Origin: Trogon surrucura
Taxonomy: Eukaryota > Chordata > Aves > Trogoniformes > Trogonidae
Assembly (NCBI GenBank): GCA_020746105.1
Contig: CM036658.1
Location: forward strand, 30,405,099-30,469,098
Direction of reading: 5' to 3'
DNA: 64,000 bases
Positions 45,044-55,775 of the stretch are shown piece by piece. Positions within the stretch are counted from its first letter, which is position 1. Each line of letters opens with the position of its first letter. The notes under the pieces are model-generated. The model was not told the origin of the DNA. It worked only from the letters and a program-made list of their open reading frames with translations, and made no database searches. The position numbers were made by a program, and so were the translations under genes.

Positions 45044-45854
45044 TGTCTTGACCTGCTTATTCCTCATCAAGGTTAGAGTCAAGGTGATTCGTTTTGATCC
45101 CAAAGGTGAGATTAAGACACAAACGGTGTCAGATGTCACAACAGCAAAACCTTTTATTGACTAACAACCACTGGAGAGCAATAGGAAAGAAAGATAAGGA
45201 AATGGAAAAGTGAAGCAGTAAAACCTTTAACACAGCAAGAAGTATAGCTACCACCACAGATCCAGCGATGTCTCGCAGGTCCGCCTGTTTTAATTCAGTG
45301 GTGGAGATCTCCAAAGAATAACTGTTCACAGTAGCATTATATAGTGTCCCAAGAGCTGCTTTGCCTGCCCTCCTCCTGTTTGTTGCATGTGTTTGAGAGT
45401 CGTCAGGAGAGATCTTCACCCCAGCAGCATCGCCTCTGTCAGTGGAGTGTGCACAAGTGTCCGGAGGACTCATTATTTGCAGATGTAATATGGCTTGGCA
45501 ACGCGAACACCTTTGGGCTAGCACACTGTTGGGCTTTTGTGCTTGTAGGACAGCTGCCTTGTCAGCGGTTACATTGCTGGGTCTGCAGACGTTGGGCTTG
45601 CAAGACAGCTGCCTTATCAGCTGTTGAGCCAGGCCCAGAAGTTGGTTTTTTTAGGACTTTGAGCCCCATGGTTTATCTGGGCTGGGCCCTGAAGTTGTTG
45701 TTTAAGACTTATAAATGGTCCAATCTTGCAAAGAACAGCCTTGAAGGTTCTTCACAGGGAATTTCATCAAGGTTGAAACAAGCATTTAACACAGTCTTTT
45801 CTTTGCGGGGAATTTCAGCAAGGTTGAGACAAACATTTACCACAGTCTCTAACA
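45044..45854 (-). mobile_element. Solo LTR fossil with perfect target duplication and internal direct repeats
   Basis: The LTR is 811 bp. On its own strand it begins TGTTAGAGACTGTGG and ends AGCAGGTCAAGACA. GTTCT lies immediately outside both ends (45039-45043 and 45855-45859). A TATA-like box is near 45335 (TATATAATG in reverse) and AATAAA at about 45150-45155. Two pairs of direct repeats lie in the U3 part: GACAGCTGCCTT units 55 bp apart (45549 and 45604) and GGGAATTTCA units 51 bp apart (45757 and 45808). No internal genes remain. Confidence 0.88.
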
Positions 45855-45859
45855 GTTCT

Positions 45860-48329
45860 CAAACGAAATTTTTTATTCTAATCACAGCACTGTTGAGTAT
45901 CTGTGAATTTTATCTGCGAGAATCAGGTATGCAATTATACCAAAATGCAAATTATTTTGCTCCTCTATTTTCACATCAGTGAGCTGTTGAACAGGATTCT
46001 GAAAATTACATTCCAAAAGCTACATATAATGTAAATTCTTGTAGTAATAATGTCCTCTAGTTACTCAACATGAACTATCTGTAGACTGAACACAGTGAAG
46101 TTTAAATCTTAATTTTACTTGTTTCAATTATAAAAATTCATATTACTAATGAGAATGTAATTTACATAATCAGCACACAAAGGAAATGTAGTAATAAAAA
46201 TGTGTATACCTGAATGTTTCTAAGTTCCTAATGCCTGGCAAAATATAAATTAATATTGAAATAATAGTTTCCAACCATCATATCCTGACTAGTACAGACT
46301 ATATTCAGAGAATTAAACCTTAATTTTTTATGTCCCTTCAAAGAGAAGAGTAGGTACATCTGAGGGTACAAACTATAAATAAAGCTACTTGGAAAATTAT
46401 TCTAATGTAACAAGATTGTCTGCTGACATTTTGGGGTTTGATTACTCTTTCTTTAATGCAACTACTTTTTATAATAGAAAGACAAGTAAAATAACATTTA
46501 ACTTTTGAATATTCAGAGCTATACAGTTTTAGGCATGTTTTCAAGAAAAATTAGAACATTGTATTTTTATTTTAAAGTGAATTGTTTTTCTGTAGTCTTC
46601 GTGTGACCATTTCAGTAAAAACTTCCCATTCCTCTCTCTCTAAATTTATCATTTCTTACATGCTCTGCAGTGGGTGACTTGACTTAGAATCCGTCTGAGA
46701 GAAGCAGTGAATTAGTCTAATGCAAACTGAAAGATCACAAAGCAAATGATGCAGCTGGGAGTTTAGTGTCAGTGTGGAAAGGGGTGATACTATAAGACAT
46801 CTGATCATTTATTTATGTCTACAAATAGAAGGATGATCTTGTAATTTAGGGCACGAGTTAAAAATGGAGAGAAGTAACTACTGAGGATAAACCAAAAAAA
46901 GTCTTTTTGGATGGATGTGTGAATGCTCCGTGCAGAGAGAAAAAGCTGCATTTGTGCAGTTGTGCAGGTGCATGTCCAACCAAGCATTCCCTGTTTCTGA
47001 GCTGTTTAGTCAGCTTGTACCATTCATCAAATTAACTGTGTTTGACTATAGATCTACATGTGGTAATAAAACTGTATAGCCCCACTGAAATATATATGGA
47101 GAATGATTTTTTTTTGATCTGAAAAAGGGAATAGAAGGAATGTAGGAGAGGGTTTAGAATAGAAACTATCATATAGTTCTTAGATAAAGGGACTATGAAT
47201 AGCTTCGGCAGCAAAAATTTAGCAGATTCATTTTGCATGGCCCTTTCAAACTAGACATCTCATTTTCTTTTCTGAAGTTTCCTGCATGTTCTGGATCACA
47301 TGCTTCCCATCAGGGGGCTTCTATTACTATGTATGTGCCGCAATTATAGAAGAAACCTAGTGAGAGGAGTGATGTTGTACAGAGGAATATCCATTGCCAG
47401 TAGTTTTTTCTAAGAAATTGTGAAAGAATTTCTGACAATAGTTCAGTTATTTTAATTCTTCCTCTCTTCTTCTGGAGAAGATTATAAACAGAAAAATCTA
47501 TTTTTTTTCAGATTTTTTTTTTTGGAGAGAAATAAGATGTTTGGTTTAGTCATAATTACACTTCAAATGTTCTAGCTGCATAAGTCATAAAATGTTTATT
47601 CCTATACCTACAGAGATTCTCCCAGATTTAGAAATGCTAAGTCTGTATCTCTTAATTCCTGGAGTTAAGCATGAAAGTTAGCACCTGACAGCAGGATGAC
47701 ATAGCAGCATCTCTGATGTCTAGAAAAAAGTGGTCTATATTGATATGAAAACCTTGCTTTTAAAGATTTCTTAAGAAAAGTTAAAGAAGGAACAACATTT
47801 GCAACTTAATTATATCTTAACAGGATTTTTGAACTGAGATACTGACTGATAGGTCCCAGACTGGCTAGGCTGAGTCATGCATTACTGTTCTTTTTGGCAG
47901 CCTGATCCTTCATGATGGGTCATGTTCTAAGGATGATGTGAGTGGACTCTCACACTCGATGATGAAAAACAGTCCTTTGTTTATTTGCCAATTTCCAAAT
48001 GTGTAAAAGTCAATATAGTCACTTGGTCTTGCAGTGGAGCATATACTCTGATTTGTCGAAGGAGAGTTTGAAACAGTCTGTTGTGGGGAGTGTAAAGAAG
48101 GACAGTAAATTAAAAAGAAATAATAACCATCCTTCAGCAAAGGTGCAGAAACTTACTTTGCAACCCCACTACTCTTATCAGACATATAGTTGCGCACAAA
48201 GAAAAGGAGCATGTGGTATGCTGTCATATGTCCGTTAGTCAAACTAACATAATGAGAGCAATGACTAGACCTTAGTATTGGAAGTGTCTCAGAGTAAGGA
48301 AAAAACAGAGAATGAAACTGAGTTCACAT
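45860..48329. other. unique AT-rich sequence, nothing recognised
   Basis: Frames of 60-79 codons occur on both strands without motifs. No repeat family was recognised. Confidence 0.5.
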
Positions 48330-48865
48330 TTTTGAGACTGTGTGTCGCACACTGGCACACATAGAGCACTCCAGTGCAAGAAGGACACTGACAGACTGAG
48401 TAGAGACAAGCAGAGCACAATCAAACTGCTCAGAGAGCTGGAGCATGTTATGTACAAGGAGAGTCTGAAAGACACATCTGGTTTTTGTGAGGGTGGAAAA
48501 GTTAGGTACAGGAATGTGCGTCTTCCTGCTGTATGCAACCTCCTCATAAGCAGTAGTGAGAAGACAAGAGACAGATTCTTCTGAGAGGTGCATAGCTGAA
48601 GGACAAGAGGCATTTGGCATAAACTGAAGTAAAGGAAAATCTAACTAAACATTTGGAGGTGAGGAGTTGTGGAGAGGGTGGTTAAGTGTGGGATTAGATT
48701 ACCAGCAGAGATGGTGGAACTTCCATCCCTGGAGGTATTTGTATCTCAGATGGGCAAGGTGATGAGCAGCTTGCTCTAACTTGGAAACTAGTCCTGTTCT
48801 GAGGTGTGTTGGACCAGATTGTTTCAAAGATTGCTTCTGACATGATCCATGCTCTGATTAGCCTA
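48330..48865 (+). mobile_element. CR1: Old, strongly diverged CR1 LINE 3' fragment
   Basis: The order of CR1 landmarks is present but worn: GAGAGCTGGAGCATGTTATG, then a KYL-type region, GAAGACAAGAGACAGATTCTTC, GTGGAACTTCCATCCCTGGAGG, a GGACCAGATTG box and no clear tail repeat. It looks much older than the other copies, perhaps belonging to an ancestral avian or amniote CR1 group. I would want an alignment before naming a subfamily. Confidence 0.6.
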
Positions 48866-50103
48866 CTGTAGATAAATTTTTGATCCTTTAACATACCGAG
48901 ATTCTCCATGTGATTATATTATTAAAAACATATGCTGACAAAGTAATTAAAGAAAAATAATTGTCAGAGAATAAAATACCCAAAGTACATTTGGAAATAT
49001 TTTTAAGTATGATTTTTATGCAAAAGAAATAAAAAATCATAGATGACAATTCTTCCTCGTAATGATATACTTTAGTAAATGACACTGTGTCAACACAAAG
49101 GAAAACGCATTATGTTCGTACAAAAAGTAATCATTGATTAAGCACTACTCAGTCTGTCAGGATCTCATGCTTCATTAATCTGTGCATAGTATCAACTTAA
49201 ATGCTTCACTGTATGTTTTCAGGTAGTTTTGAGGAGCAATGAAAATCTGCTTTCTTCTGTTAGTAACAACACTACAAGACTCCTGTTGTATATACAGATA
49301 CGTTTTCAGCAGCAGCAGACTTGACATAAATTTGGAAAGACTGCGTTTGGTTTGGTGCTGTCTGTTGTGCTTCTAGGAAGATTACGTCCATATTTGTGTC
49401 TAATAGTTGTGAGGGTTGTACCACTTTGTGGTCCTAGGTCTGTGCAAAACACCTATATACCTCCCTGGGTCTAACTGGTGATGAGTATGCATACATGTAC
49501 CTAACTGGTTTCAGTACTGCCATCCCAGACTGTCCGGTTATTGTGAAAAGAATCCCACAGTGTAGAGAGGACGGGACTGAATGATCTTCAGGAGAATGTG
49601 TTTTCTTCTGGAGACGGGTTGCCATGAACCACATGGAAGTTGAATATGGTCTGGCATCACGTGGTGTAGCAGCATCTTTAATAAACTTCAAGTTTAGTAG
49701 AGCACATGTCATAATAACCACAAGGCATCTGTTCTGCATTGCTTTCCGTGTTTTTTCCGGGACAGAACTCCTATTTTCTAAAATCTGAGTTGTGACTACA
49801 ATCTCTTCAGCACTACAATCTCTTCAACAATTTAGTGCCTTTAGGAAAGGTGGGGAGGAGTTCTGAAGTGTTTACCTCTTTTAAATTCTTACCCACCATT
49901 TTTTAGTGAGAGGAATTTAGAAATTAAAAACTGCCATTAAAAATATACATTATGTAAATCCTCCTGCAATAGCAACAGCTATTATTCTATTGCTGACTCA
50001 GTTTCAAAAATATACATTCAAAAGTTGTGTATTCACTACAAACTATGTATTTTTTTCTTAATCTTTTTGATATTTTGTTTAACATCTTTCATACAATACC
50101 ATG
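48866..50103. other. unique sequence, nothing recognised
   Basis: A 101-codon minus frame at 49434-49739 has no motif I can identify, and its flanks show no obvious splice signals. No repeats were recognised. Confidence 0.45.
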
Positions 50104-50230
50104 TGTCATGGATCAAGCCGACTGCCCAGGTTCTCTCACTCCTCTCCCAGTCCCATCTCCACAGGGATGTGGAGGGAGAAAATTCAACTAAAAAGCGCGC
50201 AAGGACTGGGATTGAGAACAATGAGGGTAA
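50104..50230 (-). mobile_element. Possible LTR end fragment (ERVL-type fossil)
   Basis: The plus-strand order TGTCATGGATCAAGCC, CTCTCACTCCTCTCCCAG, GATGTGGAGGGAGAAAATT and GGACTGGGATTGAGAACA matches, in reverse, the 3' end layout of the common bird ERVL-type LTR (compare 15980-16053). Only about 125 bases can be followed, and the far boundary is unclear. Confidence 0.45.
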
Positions 50231-52784
50231 TAATCTACCACTTAAAATGTTGGGGTAGTTCTCAAAGTTTCACAGAAGTCATCCCCCACAGCCCTCCCAC
50301 CACTTCCAATAACTCCATCAGACTCAAATCGATGACATAATGAAAGGTAAGTTTTTCTGGTACAGGGCTTACCCTATTTCTAAAAAATGATGTTAAATAT
50401 TCATTCACACTACTTTAATGATTCCATCAGGAAAAAAACCAAACCACCAACAAATGTTCACATAGCCATCTGAAACAAGATAAAGCTTTAACTTCAGTAT
50501 TTATACATCTGCACAAGAAAAATATTTTTAAAATAGCTTATTTATTTTCATTTCATCTAACTGAATTAGGCATGTATTTGTACTAAGTAGTCTTGTACAA
50601 GAATTGTGTTATTTCAGAAAAATAAGGTGAAAGGTTGAGTTGTCATAGTTTGACATTTAACACTGTCTGTAGTTTGGTGACATACAAGTGCAGCCTGGAT
50701 TGACTTCACAGAAATCGCCTATTATGTTTCCTTCCAAACAGTGTCAAACACATAGAAGACATGCTACATTAAGTTCTAGTAATTTTTAGCTCTTTATTTT
50801 TAAGTCATGTTCTCTTCTCTCTATTGGTTTTGTGCTAAACATTTTTAGTTTTGCTTACTGTAGACACGATATAACATTTATAGTACAAAATGCTGAAAGA
50901 ATGGTCAAGGGAAGGGTATGAGGCCTCTTTGTGCTCAGAAAAATACTGTAGTTAGTAAGCTAGTCAACTCTACTAAGATTCATAGGTTGAAGTATAATTC
51001 AGGTTTTGCCTCTGTTTATAAAAATCTCCAAGTCTGAGTGGTTTTTTTTGTCAGTATTTGTTCTTTTTGGCCTACCTGTTAATTATCAGGTATAGTTACG
51101 AGAGTCACTGTCTTTCATTGAAGTGTTAGTTTACAGACAATGGATGGTTTCTGAAGTACTGCAAAGCAGTGTTGAAGCATTTTTTTGCTGTAACTGTAAT
51201 AATACCAGTGTTGAAGCTAGGCAGTCTGTCTTGCCATTGAGATGCAGACACAATCCCTTTGCTGCTTTGTCCAAGGTGGTGTGGTGCATTAGCACCTTGT
51301 GCTAATAATGGTTTCTTGTGCCTTCAAGCCTGATGCAACCACAGTGGGGTTATTAATACATGTTTCTCAAAAGGACGCACATAAACAATTTAATAGTTTT
51401 TAGTAAACAGAAAAATCTTATAACATCTCATCTCGGACAAATACTTTTGTCATTGAATAATGATTTTCAAGGTAGTAAGCAGCCCAGAATCCTACATGAC
51501 CGTCAGCCCAGAGCTCACATTTAATTTTAAACCTCATATATTAGTTTGTATAGCTTAAAGTTTGTATACCAAAAGATTTAACTGGTCTCAGTGAATAACA
51601 TACAGAATTTGAACTGGGATGTTTAGTAAATTTCTAATTTTTCTTGATTCTCTATTCTGATGCCATGCTTTTATCTAATTTTTGTGGCCGTTATTTCTTC
51701 ATAGAAAAACCTGGGCTTTTGCTTTTGTTTTCTAAGGTAAAAAGGCCTGAAAATTTACAAGTTTTTATTAATCATGAATAAACATTTTGACTTTATTATA
51801 GTGCATGACTCTCTCTCTGAAAAAGAGAAGTTTATTTTTTGGCTTTCATCATTATTTTTGGTAAGAAATATCTGAAGTTTGTTCATTGAGCTCTGATGGA
51901 TTAATTCTTTTTTTTTCAACAGAAAAACAGATGTTTGTGTTTTTTATAGGATGTGTTTTTAGATGGTTTACCTTGGATGGAAACTGTCTGCACTTAAAAA
52001 GCAGAAGCTATTAACCACATTCCACTCCCCCTCGTTGTTTTTACGTTAGCCTTCTGACGCTGTCATTTTACAATGCTGTGCATCAATAATTATTATTTCA
52101 TTTTACAATACTAATTACAAGAAACAACTTTTCCTGTCATTTTTTTTGCAAGTAAATGTATTTTAATTGTGTGGAAGTAAAATGGTTACTGTCAGGAATG
52201 AACATACTGTGCTGGTTCTGAGGGAGTCTGGCCTTTCAGGCAGATGATGAAAGCAGACAGAAATATAAGAGCTTTCAGAAATATATAAAAAAAATAGATT
52301 TTACCTCTTTTCATGTTATTTCGTATCTGACATTAAAAAATAGATACATTTGATCTACAATTTAAATGTGAAAACAATCTTAACATATGTAAGGTTTTGG
52401 TCTTAGGTAAGAAATATGCAATAGAAGTATATATTTCTGTTACTTTTTCTTCATTTTCTCTTGAAATCTTTGAGAAGATCACATGAATTGGAAATTAGAA
52501 ATTAAAAAAAGCCTTACATCCCCAAATCAAATACAATTTGAAGGCCTAGTGAAGTGATTCAGCCAAAGGCTAGAAAGCTAATTTAAGTATAATTTGGTCT
52601 TGGAAACACTCATTGCTTCTTAGTAAATGCATATCCAGGCAAGAACAATCATCAAAATTTTAATCCATTAGTGCATAAGCAGAAGTACAGTGGTTTTTTA
52701 CTGTATTTAAATGTGCATATGTCTGATAATTAGTTACTTTCACAAATTTTAATTCTCCACATAGAACAGCATTGCACATCACTG
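50231..52784. other. unique AT-rich sequence, nothing recognised
   Basis: No exon-like frame or repeat family was recognised. Several T runs of 8-10 bases occur. Confidence 0.5.
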
Positions 52785-53315
52785 CATAGACTAGACTAGA
52801 CTAGTTGCATCTGGAAGGTACCTACAAGAATCACCTGGTCTGACTGCTGGAGCGCTCCAAGGCTGTCCGAAAGTTAAAGCCTGTTATTAAGGGCATTGTC
52901 CAAAAGCCTTTTAAATGCTCATAGGCATGGAGCATTGACAACTGCTCTAGAAAGCCTGTTCCAGTGTTTGACCACTATCTTGGTAAAGCAGGGCTTCTCA
53001 ATGTCAAGTTGGAACTCCCCCTGATGCAGCTTTCAACCATTCCTGAGCGTCCCCTTGCTGGTCCTAGGAAGAAGAGCTCAGCACATCCCTCTCTGCTTCC
53101 CCTCTGCAGGAAGCTGTAGAGAGCAATGAGGTCACTCCTCATCCTCCTATTCTCCAAGCTAGACCAACCCAAAGTCCTCAGCTGCTCCTCGTAGGACATA
53201 CCTTCCAGCCCTTTCACCAGTTTAGTTGCACTCCTCTGGATGTGTTCACCTTGTTGTACCTTGACATCCTCTTAAATTCTGGGGCCCAAAACTGCCTGCA
53301 GAAGAGCATGCGGTA
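52785..53315 (-). mobile_element. CR1: Old CR1 LINE 3' fragment
   Basis: The reverse-complemented ORF2 C terminus can be read: [29 protein letters not shown] at 53110-53217 in one frame, then sequence matching the FWAPQFKRDI region at about 53270-53300. The tail has decayed to AGACTAGACTAGACTAG. This subfamily is clearly different from, and older than, the 41.6-kb copy. Confidence 0.8.
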
Positions 53316-53483
53316 TTCCTTTGGCCTTTGAGGAGCTTGTGGGAGCTGCTGATTTTGTCTGGGGAATCTTGATCCTTCCAGCTGCGGACTGGAACTAAGA
53401 ATTCTGCTGAAGTCTCTCTCTGACACCACCAAGTGGCAAGACGCTGTGCTTCGAGGGGACATGCCCTGGGAGAGCACAGGTCA

Positions 53484-54110
53484 CACAATCATAGAATCGT
53501 TGAAAGGGACCTCTAGAGATTGTTTAGTTCAACCCTTCTGCTAAAGCAGAATTGGCTGTAGCAAGTTACACTCTATTGCATCCAGGTGGGTTTTGAGTCT
53601 CCAGAGAGTCTACAACCTTCTTCGGCAGCCTGTTCCAGTGCTCCATCACCCTCACAGTAAAGAAGTTCTTCCTCATATTTAGATGAAACTTCCTGTGTTC
53701 CAGCTTGTGCCTGTTGCCTCTTGTCTTGTCATTGGGCACCACTGAAAAGAGTCTGGCTCCATCCTCCCTGTACCCACCCTTTAGATATTTGTAGATATTT
53801 ATAAGGTCTCCTCTCAGCTTTCTCTTCTCCAGCCTCAATAGTCCCAGCTTTCTCGACCTGTCCTTGCAAGAGAAGTGCTCCTGTCCCCAAGTCATCTTTG
53901 TTACTCTCTGATGGACTTTCTCCAGTTGTTCCCTGTCTCTCTTGAACTGGGAAGCCCAGAACTGGGCACAATATTATTCCAAATGTCGCCTCACCAGGGC
54001 AGAATAGAGGGGGAGGATGACCTCCCTTGACCTACTGGCCACACTCTTCTTCCTGCAGCCCAGGATACCATTGGCCTTCCTGGCAACAAGAACACATTGC
54101 TGGCTCATGG
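53484..54110 (-). mobile_element. CR1: CR1 LINE 3' fragment
   Basis: The start ACAATCATAGAATCG is a weak tail. The 3' UTR and ORF2 C terminus follow, with a 109-codon frame (53566-53895) encoding [23 protein letters not shown] and [10 protein letters not shown]-like residues. It ends at 54110, in the stretch encoding [15 protein letters not shown], where the 3' flank of the TOPORS-like relic begins. Confidence 0.9.
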
Positions 54111-54129
54111 AGAAAAAGCCTCAGTGCTG

Positions 54130-55566
54130 CTGGCCCCTCCTTTTTACAGGTCACTGTGGCTCCCCAGGGGAGTGTTTCCTGCCTTGACTGGGAGCAGAGG
54201 GCCCAGGCCAGTGTTCTCAGGGACCTCTTGCGACTCCTCTTGCTCACCATGGGTAGAACCAGGGTCAGAGCAAGGGCCACCAGGCAGGCAGCCACGACAG
54301 GCAGCAGCCAATGAGGTCATTGGGAGCTCTTCTGCCTCGGATCTGTCGAGGCTGCTGGAGGGGGCAGGACTAGAGGCAGGAGACACCCTTTGGGAGGCAG
54401 TGGGGCCAGGGACAGCCCTCCCTCCCTCCAGCAGTGTGGTCATCTGTCGTGCAAGCCCAGTAGATGGCGGGCCTCCGTGCCCCCCCATTCCATGGAGACC
54501 TTCATTAGCTGGTTCATGAAGGTCACTGTGTGGCTGAAGAGAGTGGCACCCAGCAGCTGGACCAGATCAGGTCTTAATAGAGGCTAAAGAGTGTCAGAAG
54601 AGGCATGGCAAACTCCTGAACTAAGGCTGCCCGTAGACGCTGGCTCCCAAAGATGCGTCCCAGATTCTGACACACCCAGCTCAGCAGCTGCTGGAGGACA
54701 ACCACCTGGTCCCAGAGAATGGATACCAGGTGTGGTGCCCAAGGCCGCCACGAGGAGCCCTGTGCACTGTCCCTGCAAGCTGCGATCATGTTGCTGCGTG
54801 GCAGAAGACATCTGGAGGAAGCCTGGGATCTTGCCACATCAGAAGCCCCACAGCTGAAAGTGGCACAGGTGGTGGGACAACATGTTCCTGGAAGTCCTCA
54901 TCAGCCCACACTGAGTGTACAATGGATGTGACCGTCATCCTGCAGAGTGGGCACTTGGGCTTACTCTCACCCCAGCACGGGATGCAGGCATAGCTGAACT
55001 GGTGGAGGCAGGGCACAACACAGCTGGCCTCCTCCCAGCTGCACCGACAGATTGTGCAGCGGTTGCTTAGTTCAGTGGCCGTGCTCTCCTCATGCTGCAG
55101 TGGGCCAGAGGGAGCTGGGGGTGTTGAGCCACCAATCTTGCAGGTGCTGCAGCAGCAGGTGTTGTCAGGCTAGAGAAGGGCAGAGAGGCCTCAATCACTG
55201 ACCTGCCTGGGGCGGGGTGGAAGAAATACCCAGGTTCCTCTCAGGAAGAAAACCCTCCACAGCCCAGGGGCACATTTCCCCTCCTAGCTCACCTCTGCTG
55301 TTGTGAGTGCATCTCCTGCTGCTGCAAGTGCATCTCCCAGCTGCCTGAACCTGGCAGAGCTGGGAAAACTCCTCTCAGCTCTGGGGTCAGACACAGAGGG
55401 CTGCAAGGAGCAGCTCCTCAGTCAGTCTGTCCACCAGCACAAAGGCCTCACTCAGCACTGCAGCCTTGCAACCCGCTCGCCTGGAGTCTGGGCACGAACC
55501 AACTTGCTGGGACTCGGTGCCCCAGTACAAACAGTGAGGAGCTCAGTGACATTACAGCCCACCCCT
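54130..55566 (-). pseudogene. TOPORS-like RING E3 ubiquitin ligase relic
   Basis: The RING region (55061-54940) reads NRCTICRCSWEEASC, VVPCLHQFSYACIPCW and KPKCPLCRMTVTSI, followed by VWADEDFQEHVV. This matches TOPORS-type RINGs, in which CPIC..PCLHQFCxxCI..W..CPLC precedes VxSVxxDxDF. Downstream come SILWDQVVVLQQLLSWVCQN and LGRIFGS (near 54600-54720), DLVQLLGATLFSHTVTFMNQ (54500-54575), EARHLLGL, and a Ser/Pro/Glu-rich tail (54144-54460). These sit in different frames, with shifts near 54800 and 54580 and a TGA after LHDR near 54430. The fifth zinc ligand is Ser (HQFS). A possible 123-bp GT-AG intron lies upstream (55170-55292). An intact protein would transfer ubiquitin, or SUMO as in TOPORS. 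This copy is dead. CR1s flank both sides. Confidence 0.78.
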
Positions 55567-55587
55567 TGGAACCCATTTGGAACCCAT

Positions 55588-55775
55588 TGTAGGATTGTAA
55601 AGTCATCAATCCTTAAGGTTGGGAAAGACCTCTAAGATCATCAACTCCAACCGACAACCCAGTACTACCATGACTACTAAACTGTATCCCGAATCACCAC
55701 ATCATTTTCTGAATGCCTCCAGGGATGGCAACTCCACCACTTCCCTGAGCAGCCTGTTCCAATACCTCAGCAATG
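55588..55775 (-). mobile_element. CR1: CR1 LINE 3' fragment
   Basis: The stretch reads GGTTGGGAAAGACCTCTAAGATCATC, ACTCCAACC, CTGAATGCCTCCAGGGATGG and CCTGAGCAGCCTGTTCCAATACCTC. This is the reverse of a CR1 3' UTR and ORF2 end of an older subfamily. It breaks off near 55775 in sequence I could not place. The frame is degraded. Confidence 0.8.

Noticed and set aside
45344-45982. 212-codon plus frame
   Set aside because: It is antisense to and mostly inside the solo LTR 45044-45854, with no domain.
49434-49739. 101-codon minus frame
   Set aside because: No motif, no splice context and no repeat match, so chance is the simplest reading.
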